Below, in pieces: positions 39,301-53,838 of a DNA stretch of 64,000 bases (within the stretch, counting starts at the first letter, position 1; the number at the start of each line of letters is the position of its first letter). A program made the position numbers and the translations under genes. The notes beneath the pieces are model-generated. The model was not told the DNA's origin, did no database searches, and was given only the letters and a program-made list of their open reading frames with translations. Source of the stretch: Temnothorax longispinosus (taxonomy: Eukaryota > Arthropoda > Insecta > Hymenoptera > Formicidae); assembly GCF_030848805.1 (NCBI RefSeq), contig NC_092358.1, forward strand, positions 25,347,073 to 25,411,072, given 5' to 3'.

Positions 39301-42300
39301 AACTAGTTTCAACGTTTATACCACGCCTTTACGTGCACATACATATTTCAAGAGCACAGGACATAGGGTGTCCCGACCAAGCCGACCAAGCAGTGCGTTC
39401 AAAATGTAAAAGAAAAGTATCTTTGAATGGGAATTCAATAGTACTGCATGCGAATTTTGAAAGATGCTTTAAATGCGTGATAATATTATACTTTATACGA
39501 TTCAAAACTGTAGGACAATCTCCGATTGCATGATCTCTATTTTAAAATCTCTCATGTTACCATCTTTTCTGTTAAGTACGTCGACCCTTTTCCGAAACTA
39601 TAAAAGTTAGATTTATAAATTGCTAGGTCACGAGAAGATTGACTTCGAGCGATTATGCTATGGACCGGGAACTGCCGGTTTAGGCCACGGCGTCATAAAT
39701 AATCGTAATTCCATGCGAACCCAGCTGCGGTTTTATCCGGGCGAGAGTGCACGGCCGACCTGCCAAGGGAAGTCCATCGAAGCTTAAGTGCCCACCACCA
39801 GGTAAACGATCTCAGGACATCCCGAAGCCTGAAGCGTGACGCTGAGACCGCTTGAGATGCATGGCCCGCTCTTTCCTCGCGACAAATTGTGTCGCGCGGA
39901 AATAACGATAAGTAGAAACATGATTGTTCTTAATTAATTATAATGAGCCGTTTAACAGTTAATATATTATCAATTTAATAATTATTAATGAGAATTTCGA
40001 GTTGATGAAACCAATCATGAGACTACGATCCTACGAATACTTTAATGAAGAGTTCCTGGCTCGCAAGTTTGCAATATTCACCGGTGTGACATCTATATGT
40101 AAATTTTAATTGACGATTAATTTTGCAGCGGTATCTAATTACCGATGTAATAACTAATTATGCGTGTGTTAATAGTTTGTGGCACAGGTAATTAACAGTA
40201 TAACGAATAATTAGTACGAAAACAATTAACGGTGCGTATACGATTGCGCGAAAAGGTAAGATATTTATTCAACTGGACAAATGAAATTATTTTTTATAGA
40301 GAAAAAATATTATTGCGTAGCATATGTACATGTGTGTTTCATTTATAACAGAATAAGATAGCCAACTTTTTATTACAGACAAATCTACCAAAAATTTAAT
40401 TAAATTGAATAGAGAATTAATTTAGAGAAATAGCGGACGACAAACAAGCGAATCTGATTGCGAGATAATTAGTAGGAAAACCTTCTGGAACGCTATTAAT
40501 TTCCTCAAAATTCTCGTAGGTATATCTCGCAAGACGACGTCGATTTTTATCCCGTAATAACGCGATGGAGTAGTACTCACGACTCCTCCATTGCACATTC
40601 GCAGCTTTTCTGCCGTCTCACGCGTACGTCTTAATTCGTTAGTTAGCTCGCGCCTCGCGGTCTCTCGGCAGTTCCGCCAATCTCTCTCTTCTCTCGAAAT
40701 CGAGCTCATTCGCGCCGGGGCTATTCGGCAGCCCCGGAAGCGGAATGTAACGGGCTACTCATCGGCATGAAGTGCGATTCATCCGCGGCGAGATGCCTTC
40801 CAGAGGAGGAAGGCGAGAGACGAGCAGCACTTACCCGATCTTTCATTCCTCCTCGATACTCCCGCACGTTCCCGCTCGTTTTCGCCCCTGCACTGGCCCC
40901 CACGGAGCAATTTAATCTCATCCCATTTTTCGTTTCTTTTTTCTTTTATCTCTCCTTCTTTCTTTCCTTGTACCCATCAATGTCTCTACCCTCTAGCAAT
41001 ACCGAAATCACTTCCGGCCCGATGCTCGATGCTTTCAGATATATTATTGCCTCTACTGTGCCACTAGGAGAGGAACCGTGTACACGTCATGTATCAAAAA
41101 TTCAGTTTATAGCCCACGTGGGAGATTAGACAAACGAATGTGGCATACGCCGAACTGTTTTGTCCCCTTATAACGTAAGAGTTATTGATCCTTTACTAGG
41201 AATCATTTTCGACTAGTTGTTTTTGCAAATACCAATTTGTAATATAACATAAAAAAGTGTTAAGATTATTCGTACAAGTAATCTTATTATGTTAAACAAT
41301 TTTCATATTTAAAAGATTAGATTTTTAATTGATCATATTAGACAATACGTAACTAGAGTGATGTTTCAAACAAGTTGTTTACATTCTACGTAGTAATTCA
41401 ACGTAATAGTTACTGACGATTAACGACTCATCGAACGTTCCGGCGTAAGGACAGCTCGGCTTTAATTGGCAGCTCGTTATATCGTTGCTATTAACGTACG
41501 AGCACTTAAAGGGAAGGCGTTGAACACTTGCCCTTCCCCACCTTGCTATTAATTTCCAATATCGGATAATGAAGTATCAATAATGTCCTTGAACAGGGTA
41601 ATGCACCTTCGACCGATAGCTGAGGTCCGTTAAGGACGCACTGCGACGTAAGCTGTCAACCAGTTTCAAACTATCCAACGATCATGCATAATTCCATCGT
41701 ACGTTTCTCATAATCCTTTACCTTCCTCTTTCACACCAATGTCCTCCCGAAGGAGTTGCGATTAAACTGACTTTGAACCAGATCATAATATAATTACAAA
41801 ACGGGACATGGAAGTTGAAAATGCAAACTATAACGTACTCGTAGATGTTTACGTAATAAAAATGAAGAAAGATGTTTTTCGCTAGATAAGCGAAAGGGGA
41901 CTGTATAACGAGCAAATTTCCAAAATGGCGCTCCATATCGGTGAGCCGGCGAGTCTCTGCCAAACCACCTTAAACTCCTCGCCTGCGAAATCGAATTACA
42001 CCGCGTTCTCGCGACGCTCCACAGGTAAAGGAAATATAATCTACTTAATTCATACGATTAACTCGGATTAACGATGTAGGACGTGCGGAAGAACGACATC
42101 TCAGAACGGGGCGGCAAAGCCAGGAGAAAAGAAGGAGGAGAGAGGGGCCATACGAGCGTTTTAGACTCGTCGCCGGGCTGACGAATAAATCCGATGATAA
42201 GATTTGCATATTAGTAGCGTTACTGTCTCCGCTTGTGGACCCGGGGCTTCGGCTTCGCCGCCCCTTTCATGTCGCACCCTACCTCCGCTATTCATCCGCA

Positions 42301-43309
42301 TTCCCGCCGCCGGCTCTCCGCATCACTTCTCTCTCTCTCTCTCTCTTTCTCCTTCTACTTTTGCCGAATCCCGAATCCCGATTCTGACCACGAGTTTTCC
42401 AACCCTTTCCACCGAAGCACCAGTGGAAGGAGGCTGAATCGACATGAGAGAAGCATGGAGAGTTCTCTGACGGTGCGGCTAAAAAGTCACGAAAGCCATC
42501 GAGGTGCAGATAGCACGACAGAAAGCCCATCGGCCGTATTAGAAAACGATTCGATAGATCTAAGGATTCTGTCATACTTTTGTCGGCAAAAAGTAAGTTA
42601 TAATATATGTATTTCTAGAGCATATTTCTATTTAGCAATAAGAATTCTATAATAAGAATAAGTGAACAAGGATGTAAACTATCGTTTACAAGAGATTGCT
42701 ATCTTTTTAATTACATTTGACTGATTAGTTGTTATTTTTTGTTTTTACTGGCTGTTATTTGGTCTATTTGTAATTTCCCAATTAAAAATTGTCATCTTTA
42801 TTTACGTTAATAAATAGATATAATAAAAAATTAATAATTGTCCGTTTTTGTGTATTTATATAAATAACTTTGTTTTGATATAACATATAGAAATGTGCGA
42901 TTCAAGTCGAAAAATCAAATAATTCCAAAAAATCTATCGAACGAACAAAAAAAGGATGTCAGTCTTTCATCTATTTGATTTCATAACTCACGAAAAAATG
43001 AATGAAGCTAAACGAGAAAAGGCTCGCAGTTCTATCGATAAAAAAATTCCGGGAATCACTATACATCGATGAATGTCGATGAGCTAGCGAAGAATAGACC
43101 AAACGCAAAAGAGGGACTACATTTCGGCTGGGCAATACTTGCTACAAACAACGCTTTAGTTGGACTCGAACTCATATGTTCAAACACGAAATAGATATCA
43201 GATTGGAAACTCGAAATCGATACGCTAACTGCCAGTATACACACGAATTTGAAACTACTGAGACGAGGATGTAACAATATTTAAGATGAAAACATAAATT
43301 GATGTATAA
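36313..43309. other. Intergenic stretch, no gene supported
   Basis: AT-rich DNA with CpG-rich patches at about 37540-38060, 39060-39320, 39650-39900 and 40560-40910. CA-rich and TG-rich words occur near 38000-38060, and a CT run at 42327-42351. The 162-residue open frame at 39045-39533 has no family resemblance. Confidence 0.55.
42327..42351. repeat. CT microsatellite
   Basis: A short TCTC run that generates serine/leucine-rich frames in its surroundings. Confidence 0.85.
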
Positions 43310-43433
43310 TATAGGGTAAACTCGGGTAAGATGGCCAACCTATGTTTTTTCAATCTAGCTCGCCATGAAACATCGAATGAACATGGGTTGGCCATCTTTT
43401 CTGTATGGCCATCTTACCCGAGTTTACCCTATA
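43310..43433. mobile_element. MITE-like element with TATA flanks
   Basis: Between two TATA tetranucleotides lies a 116-base unit. It begins GGGTAAACTCGGGTAAGATG and ends with its exact complement, CATCTTACCCGAGTTTACCC. The terminal inverted repeat runs about 24 bases, to GGCCA. A second inverted copy of the inner AAGATGGCCAACC word sits just inside the right end. Perfect terminal repeats, TA-type duplication and no coding capacity fit a mariner-like MITE. The near-perfect ends suggest fairly recent insertion. Confidence 0.85.
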
Positions 43434-46400
43434 ATAACACAAGAGATTAACCTAGCTCATAACATTTTTCTAAAAAAATTCAAAAATTCAATAAATTCAG
43501 TAAAAATTTATCGCGAAAAATTCAAATCTTTGTGATTATTCGCCGTGTATTAATATATTCGCTAGTACTTGCTAATATTTAATGTCACGTCGTTGTTTGG
43601 TAACCTGCATGACGCAGGTACTAGGCATTTCCCGGGAAGGAAATGGACCGGAGGAGAGTAAGCGAGTGTTCTTGAGGAACAGCGTGATAAATGATCGCCA
43701 GAAGCGCTGACGTTGATTCAGTTTGTATAGGCGTCCATTTAACAAGGAGGGCGCCGATCCATAGATTCTTCAGCCCTTTAACGCTTATAAGGTTGATGCC
43801 GAGAGGATAACGACGGAACGATACTCGTTAATCAACGTGCTTCGCTTTATCCCGAGAACCCGACGATGTCTATCATAGCATTGCGATATATGAAATTGAT
43901 AGCAATCATTTTCAGTCTACATTGTATTTCTATCGTAACGTTTTCACACCTCAATATATAAGAAAAGTTGTAGCCTGAGATTTCTTTTAAATTACAAATA
44001 AGTTTAGCACGTTGATAACGCGCAAAGCGAGCAAGTGAAGATATTGTAATCGCGAACAATCATTTAACGCTGTATTGACGCGTGTAACATTAGGTACAAA
44101 CGTACGATATATTGCTTCGCATGGCAATATGGCAGATGCAATATTACATCCTAGAACTTTGGTAAATAGCAGAGGTAGAACGCTATTAGAGACAAACTAT
44201 GTTACATCTTCAAGTGCTGTTATAAGATATAACCCAAACTTATATTATTACTGTGCCTATACGTCTAGTATTTTACATAAAATTATGCGCATGTAAAATT
44301 ACATGCAAAATTATTACTGGTATATATACTCTATCTCGTACATAATAATTAAAATCCCAAATTATTATCCCGTAAACGTGCATTCACATGGATGGATTCA
44401 GACTCAATAATTAATGGAGAAACAGCTATATTAATCTTTAGATCCTAAGTATCTCGCGCAAGAATTAAATTGAATTACCTATTGCTAAAGAAATACCTAC
44501 TAAAAATTAATCGATCACCTTGAAATTTAATTCGCTCAAATCTTGACACTTGTGATAATTTGTACGTACTACTGGAAATTTCTTTCTTTAGAGAAATCTG
44601 TACAGCCTTATGAAATTAATTTCGCTATCAACTACGTGTCTTTTTTTATTATTATCACAGCAGATGTCTTGCGGATCCGTTTATCGACGCGCCTCCGGAT
44701 TCTTCAAAACACGATAAACAATCTCCATCTTCGCGCACTGTTTTCCCGCATTGTCCTCTTTCATCCTTATCCGTTTCCTATCACATAGACAAACAGATAT
44801 ACACGGTGCTCCTTCTCTCTCCTTGTTCGTGCTCCAAGACACTCGCGCATGCGGCATATATACACCGTTCGCTAATGGATATTGCTCTTACTCTTACCCT
44901 TGCCTGAAGCCAACCAGCGAGGCCGGAGCCACCGGAGTTAGAGCTAGAGCCGGTGCCGGCGTTTCGGATAAATTAGAAAAGCCCGCGACCCGTATCCCCC
45001 TCTCTTTTTTTCCCTCGAATCACCATTCCGCTTTTCCACGCGCACGGCGGAAGGTATTTGCATGACAAACGATGCGCGTATTTCCGGCGTCCAATTTGCA
45101 CACGACTCTCTCTCTCTCTGTTTCGCGGCTATGTTCGAGCAATCTCTCTGATATCACGCGGTTATATACTTTATTGGCCGCTCTATACGGAAACGTATGT
45201 ACGTACATTCGTCACGCATACGACTCGCTAGCAATGTGCTCTTTTACACGACTGATTATGAATAACTTCGGTCAACTGAAATATGGTTCATTGCGTCGTT
45301 ACGAGCGGATAACTTTACCAACTGTTTGATATATATATATTCACAGAATATATAATTTATTTCATAATTTATTAGTTACCTCAAAAAAGTAATATTCTTC
45401 AAATATCGGAAAAATATCATTAACGTTCGTAAAATTAATTAACGTTCTTAAAAATAATTCTCTCTCATATCGAGTGAACCGCATATCCATAGAGAAACAT
45501 ACAAGATTAAAATATATTGTGAAACATATTTGCAGCCATAGTAACTATCATTGCATTCGTTTTCAGTACCGATTAATCGATTCTTTCGCCGACAAAAGCA
45601 GCCGGAGCACGCTTCTTCCTGCTAATTTACTCACTCGGCTCGTTGATTTATATCGCGGGCATTGTTGTGGATGCCGCGGTAAAGTTTTAATTATATTCCC
45701 GGCCGAAGATACGCATCGGACCGTAACCGATGCGAAGAAGAAAGCCCTCGCAGTCCGGCAGGGTTGGCTCGCCCGCGTCTTCTCGCTGCTGCTTATCCCC
45801 AAGACACGAAAATTAAATTTGCTCTACCGTGCGTATCAGTGCACGCTCTCGCAGCCGTCAATATTAATCTTATGGAATACGCCTGCGGAATTCCGAAGGG
45901 AGAGAGTATCGTAGATGCAAGTTTTTGCCGGACGGAATTTCGCCAAGAATATTAAATCGATCGTGACGACACCATTCGTACTCATCCGTTTCGTATAATT
46001 AAAGAGAATTGTTCTTCAAGAAATAAAAATGATTAATCTACAGTTTAATATTGAGATAAATTAGCCTTACAAAATTGAATTAAACGTGCTTCTTATTTAT
46101 AGAAGATTTCTTTTGAAATATAATATTTTTAATAAGAAAGAAACGTAATCAATCATTGATTTTAAGATAAAAAATTTTTTAACATGTATTACTATTCTAG
46201 ATAATAATATTTCATATATAATTTTGCAATAAAAAATCGATTACTTAATTTATTATACTTGGATTATCTAAAAAATTTCAAGTCGTAGGTCTTTTTAGAT
46301 ACATCTTAAAAATACAAAAAATAATTCAGAATCCTCCTTACGTTTGTCAAATCGGTGGAAGTTGAAATAGAAGCAGATGTTATAGAATGAAATTTTTACG

Positions 46401-49400
46401 GGAACATATTATTGTGAGAGGGAAGTTTCAGCTGCTGCCTTTTTCTTGAAGACTTGCTGGAGACTTCCGTCTTTCTCTGGAGTATCAAGTCGAAAGTTTC
46501 GGAACGTCCGCGTCGAAGATTAACACAAATAATAGCCGCTTATTGGTATCGTCGAGTGTATGCCAGAGTACGAGTCCCTGTTGACCGCTACTTTCCGCCG
46601 CGGTAGAACTTTAAGAGTATCCTGACGGAAACGAGAAAGAAGTACGAAGTCCAATCGAGCAACTCGTTACTCAAGATCGAAGACGAAGAGATCGACCAAC
46701 CGGAACTCCGTCTATTGCTATTCAACGCGCGCCGTATCGACCTAAATGCAAAGGTGTATTTGGCCAAACTTTCTGCGGATACTTTTCCAAGAGCTAATTT
46801 GAAGAGAATTATAAACATTCGCGTAACTCTTCATGATTTTATTATTCACTTTAACTTGACATATACGAGAAGATTTTTATTCTCGAGCTAAAAGTACAAA
46901 GATCAATATAACCTGTATAAATAGATATTGTATATCTGTAGAATCTCATTACAACCAATTTTAACGAGCTTTTAAATCAAGTTTATTACGTTACTTTGTT
47001 CCCACTATCAAATTACGTGTATTAGCTATTAATCAACAAATTAAATTTGTGATGTGAATTCTATTTTTGTTATAAAACATAAAAGTTATTTTCAAAAACT
47101 ACAGCGACGATAAATTACAATCATCAAGACTTTGCAAACAAAAATTATATTATAAGAGTTTGAGGATAATATTAAAATTCCCTTCACGGAGATAAAAAGA
47201 TTATTCATCTATAGGTAAAAAGGTTATTCATCTATTATTCATCAGAACATTACGACGATCATGAAACGCAAAACGTGAAAGATACGAAAGAGCAAACGAT
47301 CAGCTTCTATGGCACGGAAATCGGTGGCAGTCGGTGGATTAAATCCGAGTAGTAACTTCCGCTACTTATTGTCCACATAGCAGCAACAGGTAGTGGACTC
47401 GGTCGAGGTCCCACCGCTTCCTTCATTTCACAAATTCCCGGCCGTCTATTTCGCGCTGCAAAATGAATGCGCATCCCGGCATACCGAAGCGTGAACAAGG
47501 GTTCGCGAAGAAAAACGGAAACTTGCCGCGCACGTCCCGACTTCCGCGCTGAAACATCCCCGATGGCCCCGAAAAGGCTGGCTCAACGAGAGAAACTTTC
47601 GAATTCCCTCAGGAGGTTTCACTAACGAAACAGTCCCGCCGAAGAAATACTCGGCTGTGTAACTTTTGTGGAAGGTATCTGGTTCGAAGATAAAAGAAAA
47701 TGATCAGATCACTTATAGACGTCATATTTGATCAAAAGTTCATCATATATGAATCACTCATTCGAAATATAATATCTCAGCAAGTTTTCAGGTGGAAGCA
47801 ACTAAAACTTCTCATAATAATTTATTAACTTTAAATAATTTACGTAAAAAGGAAAGTCTCTTAAAAAGACTGATTTCTGCCCAAAAGGTGTAAATAAAAG
47901 ATATTATGGAGGAGTGTTTTTTGTAGTGTGACACACTCTAAGTAGAAATCGACTTTTTTAGATATCCTTTTTTCATATTGTCCTATATCTACTTTTATTT
48001 TAATTCCATCACATAATATATATGTGCGCGTGGATTTTTTTTTTTCATCCCTTGGGTCAAAGTATCAATTCGATACACCTACATTAACTACGATGTTTCT
48101 AAAATATTGAATAAAAAAGGTTTCTCCAAAATCTAAGATTAAAAATTATTAATATTTGATGCTGCAATTATGTGATATATTAACCGCCATTTTCTATGTG
48201 AATGCACTTATTAAATATATGCTAATGAATATTATTCCGCGAGCGAATATTGCGAATTATTCGAAGGTATAATGGAATTCTCGTCGCCAAGCGTATCGCC
48301 ATAATAATGACAAAGCCTCGTCGCGATGTCCTGGTGCCAGGATTTGCAAGCTGCTTCAACGAACGTTATTCAACAACACCGCGATTATTCTAATGAGATT
48401 CGGGATCTCGCGTGCGGGAATAGCGGCCGACGAGAGAGCGAAGGAGGGTCGAGGCGTTGAAACTTTATAGCCCGGTCAGATTTCAAATATGATTAGCACT
48501 CGGTATTAGCCGCGGACACTGCTTCATCTATTAACGCGCGACTGTATCGAGTAAGATGTAAATGCCTCTTTTTGCTACGATCTAATTTCGCCATTAAAGT
48601 GCCGTTTTATTCCCGATTGATAACGTTGAATTTATTCCGTGCGTCACACATTATTCCAACTATTCATATTATGTGATAATGCCCGCGGTTACCGCTTCAC
48701 GATACAATTATTCGTGCATGGCGTGCGATTGTCGTTAGTACAATTGTTTACGCAATAACATATGTTAAACCGACATCATTATTCCTCATTAACTGTACAG
48801 TGTTGTGAATTTTGAGATCAAAGCTCTCCATAATTTTGGACAATCTTTTTCATAAAGATTATTATAAAATTACGTATAAGCATTTTTTTATACAAATATG
48901 TGTTTCTGTAGCAAAAGTACGTGGTAGAAACAGAATATTATTTGCTTAAAATAATTATAAATTCTCTATGCTACAATATCATTAATAAAAATGTTCAATA
49001 ATAATTATAAATATAACATTATACTAATCTTTTTTTCTTTTCCTTTTCTTCATATAATGTATATTTTTAAATGTTTTCAAAAGGAACGCGCAGGATATCG
49101 ATAAAGATAAACAGGGAAATAGCATCGAATCAGCCTTGCGTAGATCAACAAATCAGATTGAACCCTGCTGAATATGAATGGACTGCCCGCAGGGCCAACG
49201 TCAAACGTTCAGCGAGGACACGCCGTCCTTCTATAGGCTCTACTAATATTCCTAAGTGCATCATCAGCCGCTTGGTACAATGTTGCACGAGTTCTGATAC
49301 GATGCAAGCCATGCACTAACCACTTCCCACCCACCAACCCTTTTCTCCCTCTCTCATCACTTGGCCTTCAATTCCTCTCGCGCGGGCATGATCCCCACTT

Positions 49401-52400
49401 CCCATGATTACTTGCGATTTTATCCTGGACACAAAAATTGCGCCGCATTATTGTAGTCGTAATCTCTGCAATAACAGCGACGTGAAGAATAACGTGCGTT
49501 TATTCTCTTTTGCTCTCTTTCTCTATTTTTTTCTGTGCTTTCTCTATAAATCGTGAATCAATAGTAAAAGAGAAAAGGGATCAAAGGATAGAGATATGAC
49601 GAGTCCGGAAAATGGATATCGAACCATTAGACACTCTTGAAAGCGCGCAGACTAACTCGCTCGTCCTTCTTTAAGTTTCACTCGTGTTCTTTCGTATATC
49701 CTTTCTCGAGAGCATCGCAAAAATTTTGTGACTGTGACTACGAATCAACGTTGGTAGCCTGCTGTCTCGCGCTTGTGTGGCAGCAAAACATCGAACAGGT
49801 GTCATCATCAAGCTTAGTATTTTTCGCCTCAAGATCAATGTCTTTTGTAACGAAGCACGATGATACAATATATTGCACACTATGAAATAATTCCTAATAC
49901 ACATTTGCATGTATAAGTATATACCGTCAACCATAATTTTTATTTCAAGAACTTTTTTCACTTCTCCGTCATTATTTTGGCGGATCCGTTTAGCCCCCTG
50001 GGAAGTTCCGTGTGTACTCCTAATTATCATTGAGGGATTTAACAAGGACAATTCCGCCACAGGTGAGCCGGGCCGTGAGCCCGGCGATGACGCGAAGGAA
50101 CGAAGGGGGAACCAGAAGAGCGGAGCAGGTGGATTGCTCGCCGAGGTTATGCAAGACATTCAGACTCTATCCGCGATGGCAGAGACTGAGGTGGCATTTA
50201 AGGATTACCGGAGTTTAGCATAATATCAGCAGAAGTGGGAAGAGGACAACAAGCAAGCGTCGTTGTCGGGGCGATGAGAGGGCGACGGATGACGGTGGAA
50301 GATGAAGCCCGCGAAGAGGAATGCGCCCGAGGAAGGGGCACAGGTATTATTCATGGATTACCTCACTTGTCTCGGCTACAATCCTCCCAAAGCCTCCATT
50401 AGAATAATTGCTTCTTCATCTTCGCGCTTACGCGATTGCTACCGCCTACCGCGTCCCTCGATCCGTTCTTCCTTCAGAAATTCACCGACTTTGCCATCAG
50501 CAACATGTCGCCACGCTTCCATATACGCACGCATCGGTTTTTCTCCCCATTGTCTGTTTACTTTGACTTGACACGAAGAGAAGCGTGTCATATCTCGAGA
50601 AGATTTGTCGTCGAGAAAACATATATCCAGGCATAGATGCAGCCTCCTATCCAAATAAAGATGTAATCAAATAATCCCAAGTTAATTTTGGGCAGAGAAA
50701 TCAAATAAATGAAACAAATAAATTATTCTTGAATCAATGGAGACATTATGGATCCTCTTTCATATATGGATATTTCGCATTTAGTGTTACAACAAAATAT
50801 TGTTTAATTATTGAGCAATATCATATGGCACGTAATATTAAGTAGAGCTGAATTTTGTGTAAATATAACACAAACATTTTTCCCACTCATTCTACGCTTT
50901 CTTAAGTATAAAAAATATCGTACTACGATCTTTTAGATTTTTGTATTTCGCAACGTCCGGTTACACTCTGGTCTGCACGCAAATTCTACACTGCAAAGAA
51001 AAAACTGCAATATACATCCCGGTTACGGAAGTACAAGTGGCAGACCATTAGCCAGGGAGGAAGTCTTTTAAGAACAAGGAAGAGAGTGCTGAGCGATCCC
51101 TTGAAGTTGCAGAAGTGCGAGCGAGAAGTTGTCAGCAGACTGCTGCTCGAGAACTTTGTGTTCGTCGACTATTCACGATTCTACCTTTTAACCCTTTCGC
51201 TACTCAAGTAACGATTGTAGTCAGCATCAGTCAAATGCTGAACCGACTATTGTAGTTTGCCAAGCAAAATGATCTCAACTAAATTTATTTCCAACGAGCA
51301 TTATAATGTCAGCTTTTCTTCTTCTTTACTTTTAATTTTTAGAATTCTGAATCTTTTTGTTTTCTATTTCATGCTAAAAAAACGAAGTAAAAAATACATT
51401 TATGGAAAGAGTAAAAATGTGCAAGTTCTGTTCGTGCCGTAAACCTCGATAATAAATATACAATCACCTAACAGAATAATAATAAGCTTCTTAAAATATG
51501 TAGATAATTACATATTATGAGAAATACCTAATTTTGTCCTTAGATTTCAGTAATTATTATCTGCATAATGCTATCTGCGTAAGATAGCAAGACATATATA
51601 AGATTCCACGCCGTCGTATGTAACGTAAAAGTAGTCTCTCTCGCAATAACGTGCAACCGCAAGTCACGGTGAGCATCTAACACCCGCGCCAACTGCGGCG
51701 CGCAAGAGGGAACGATTAATGCCCCTTAAATTAATTGTAATTCCACGTGAAGGAGCGCGGCAAGTAGAACCGCAACGACAAGGCAACGTGTTCGAGGTAT
51801 CGACAATCGATGTGTAAACGGAGAGACTGGAGGCAGGCTCAAGGAATCGTCGCACGTATACCCGGTAATGCGAGATGAAACGGTAACGAGCGCGGCTCAC
51901 CGCGGTAACTAAATATTCGCGGGCAGACGTGTTGAGATAACGTTGATGGTCGGGGAGGGGAAAAAAAAGGAGGAACTTGTCGCCGGAGTCCCCGGACGCG
52001 AAACAGGTCGTCCGTCCCTTCCAACCTTCCCGCATCTAGCATCCGCCACCCCCGTCGCGGGCGCGAGGGTGCCTCGTTGCCGCTACACCGGAGACAATTT
52101 ATTCTCACGGTCTCGCGCGCAATTTGCTCCCGCAACTCCCCGGTCCCCTCCGCCCTTCCCCATCGAGCTTGTAACGAGGATAACGAGAATCATCGAATGA
52201 GAACTCACCGTCGCGGCCTGAAATCGCATTTCACGCGACATTTGCCGCGCGGCATCATACCGTGTAGCGCGCCGATCTTCGATCTCGCAGATGCATCGCC
52301 GCCGCCAGCGCACGAGGGGAATTTTATTTAATTCCAAAATTTATTTAATTCTTCGTCTCTCGCGCTATTCGATCCGCGCGCGTGAGCGCGTCGTACTATC

Positions 52401-53691
52401 GCGGTACCTTCTTTCGGTAAACACTCACGTCGAAGACTCGCTACGAAATATCGGATGAACGAATTGTGGTAATTTGAATACCTACGGGAGAATTCAACAA
52501 GAATTTCGAGTTTGCATTTGCAAGGTATACCGTATTCTTAATCTAGGTCAATATTGTAAATACTTTGTATTTAATATTCAATAAATTTGTAGTATTTTAA
52601 AGTAGATGTGTGTGTGAATTAATGTCTTTTTCCTTTGCTTAATAGTATTGTCTGAACTGTTTAAAAATCCTTGAGAATAATATATTATTCTAGACAGTTT
52701 TTATTCTAAGTGTATTAATTAATAAACTAATATCTGGAACAATAATGTTGAATGCCATTATATTTTCCACCTGAATTTTTCAAAGTAGAAATTAACTTAA
52801 ATTTTTTTCCAAACTTTACGAGGGAGTTCAGACTTCATACATAATTAAATTTTTATACGGTTTACAAAGCAGTTTGACAAAAAAATTTGACTTCTTTTCC
52901 TTAAAATAAAGTATCCTTGAATCCCCGATCAGCTTCGATCGCAGCAACACGCAGAATTTATATCCAATATCAGATTTTTGAAAAAGCGACCGCGAACGAC
53001 CGCTACCGAGTAGCACTCGTTGCATTATACTTGCCGTTCGTTAAGTGCATGAAAGCTTTTTTTCGAGTGTTTAATACAACCTCGCGGTTTATAGCGACGC
53101 GTCATTATGCTCGCGGGGACACAAGGGTGTCGCAGCTTAAAGTGTCTCTACTTCGGTGTTGCACGAAAAACGCGCCAGCCTAACCTTTTATGGATTCTTT
53201 GTGGCGGCGCGATTATACCAGGTGTCCCCGATTCGTCGCGTTCTCGCTCGCGAATCCGTGCCTCCACAAGCGCACGGTGTTAAATTATTCAATCATTACG
53301 TATTTATCACACTTTCAGATTCTGAAATAATCTCGTTAAAGTTAATTACCTCTTGAAGCACTTGAATATTTTGGCATTCATAGACTTATTATATTAGCAT
53401 TTTCAAATTCTGGAGTCTTTCAATAACGTGTGTGTAAATGTATTAAAATTGTATATAATCTTTAATCTCTACTTCGAACACTTTAAATTTCCTTTAGATC
53501 CTGTTCATCCACTTTTACCAATGTAGATTAACTTTAATTTCGGTTTAATTAATCCTTTTTATCCTTTTTTAGTTCTAAAAATTAGAAAAAGATAAAAAGT
53601 AAGTTAAATCTAAAGTTACTCTACATAAGTAGAAATTGACATAAGACTCTCATCATCATGAATTACACGCTATAGTTTTTTTTTACATGAT
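43434..53691. other. Intergenic stretch, no gene supported
   Basis: AT-rich DNA with CpG-rich patches near 44660-45120, 45590-45920, 47380-47660, 48240-48560 and 51660-52440. A 95-codon open frame at 46606-46890, just after a TAG, has coding-like composition but no recognised homology. A few isolated donor-like sites (for example near 50061) have no convincing exon around them. Confidence 0.5.
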
Positions 53692-53838
53692 TTAGGGCCG
53701 GTTGTTCCAACCTGTTGGTAAGCTAACTAATAGTTAAATCATATGTCTATCTTTGTCTAATGTAAAAGATAAACAAAGACATATATTATGATTTGACTGT
53801 TAGTTAGTTTACCAACAGGTTGGAACAACCGGCCCTTA
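53692..53838. mobile_element. MITE-like element with TTA target duplication
   Basis: TTA (53692-53694) is followed by GGGCCGGTTGTTCCAACCTG. The inverse, CAGGTTGGAACAACCGGCCC, ends at 53835 and is followed by TTA (53836-53838). Inverted arms continue inward through TTGGTAAGCTAACTAATAGT and CATATGTCT, so the 141-base unit is one long hairpin. A 3-base TTA duplication is typical of PIF/Harbinger elements, so this is probably a Harbinger-type MITE. No open frame. Confidence 0.85.

Noticed and set aside
39045..39533. 162-residue open frame on the + strand
   Set aside because: It resembles no known family. Frames of this size appear by chance in CpG-rich patches throughout the window.
46606..46890. 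95-codon open frame after TAG with coding-like composition (starts NFKSILTETRKKYEVQ)
   Set aside because: There is no homology I recognise, no clear donor, and the antisense strand is equally open. It is not beyond chance for this window.
49995..50061. Possible exon before the strong GTGAGC donor at 50062
   Set aside because: The acceptor has a weak pyrimidine tract, the peptide is not recognisable, and no partner exon was found.
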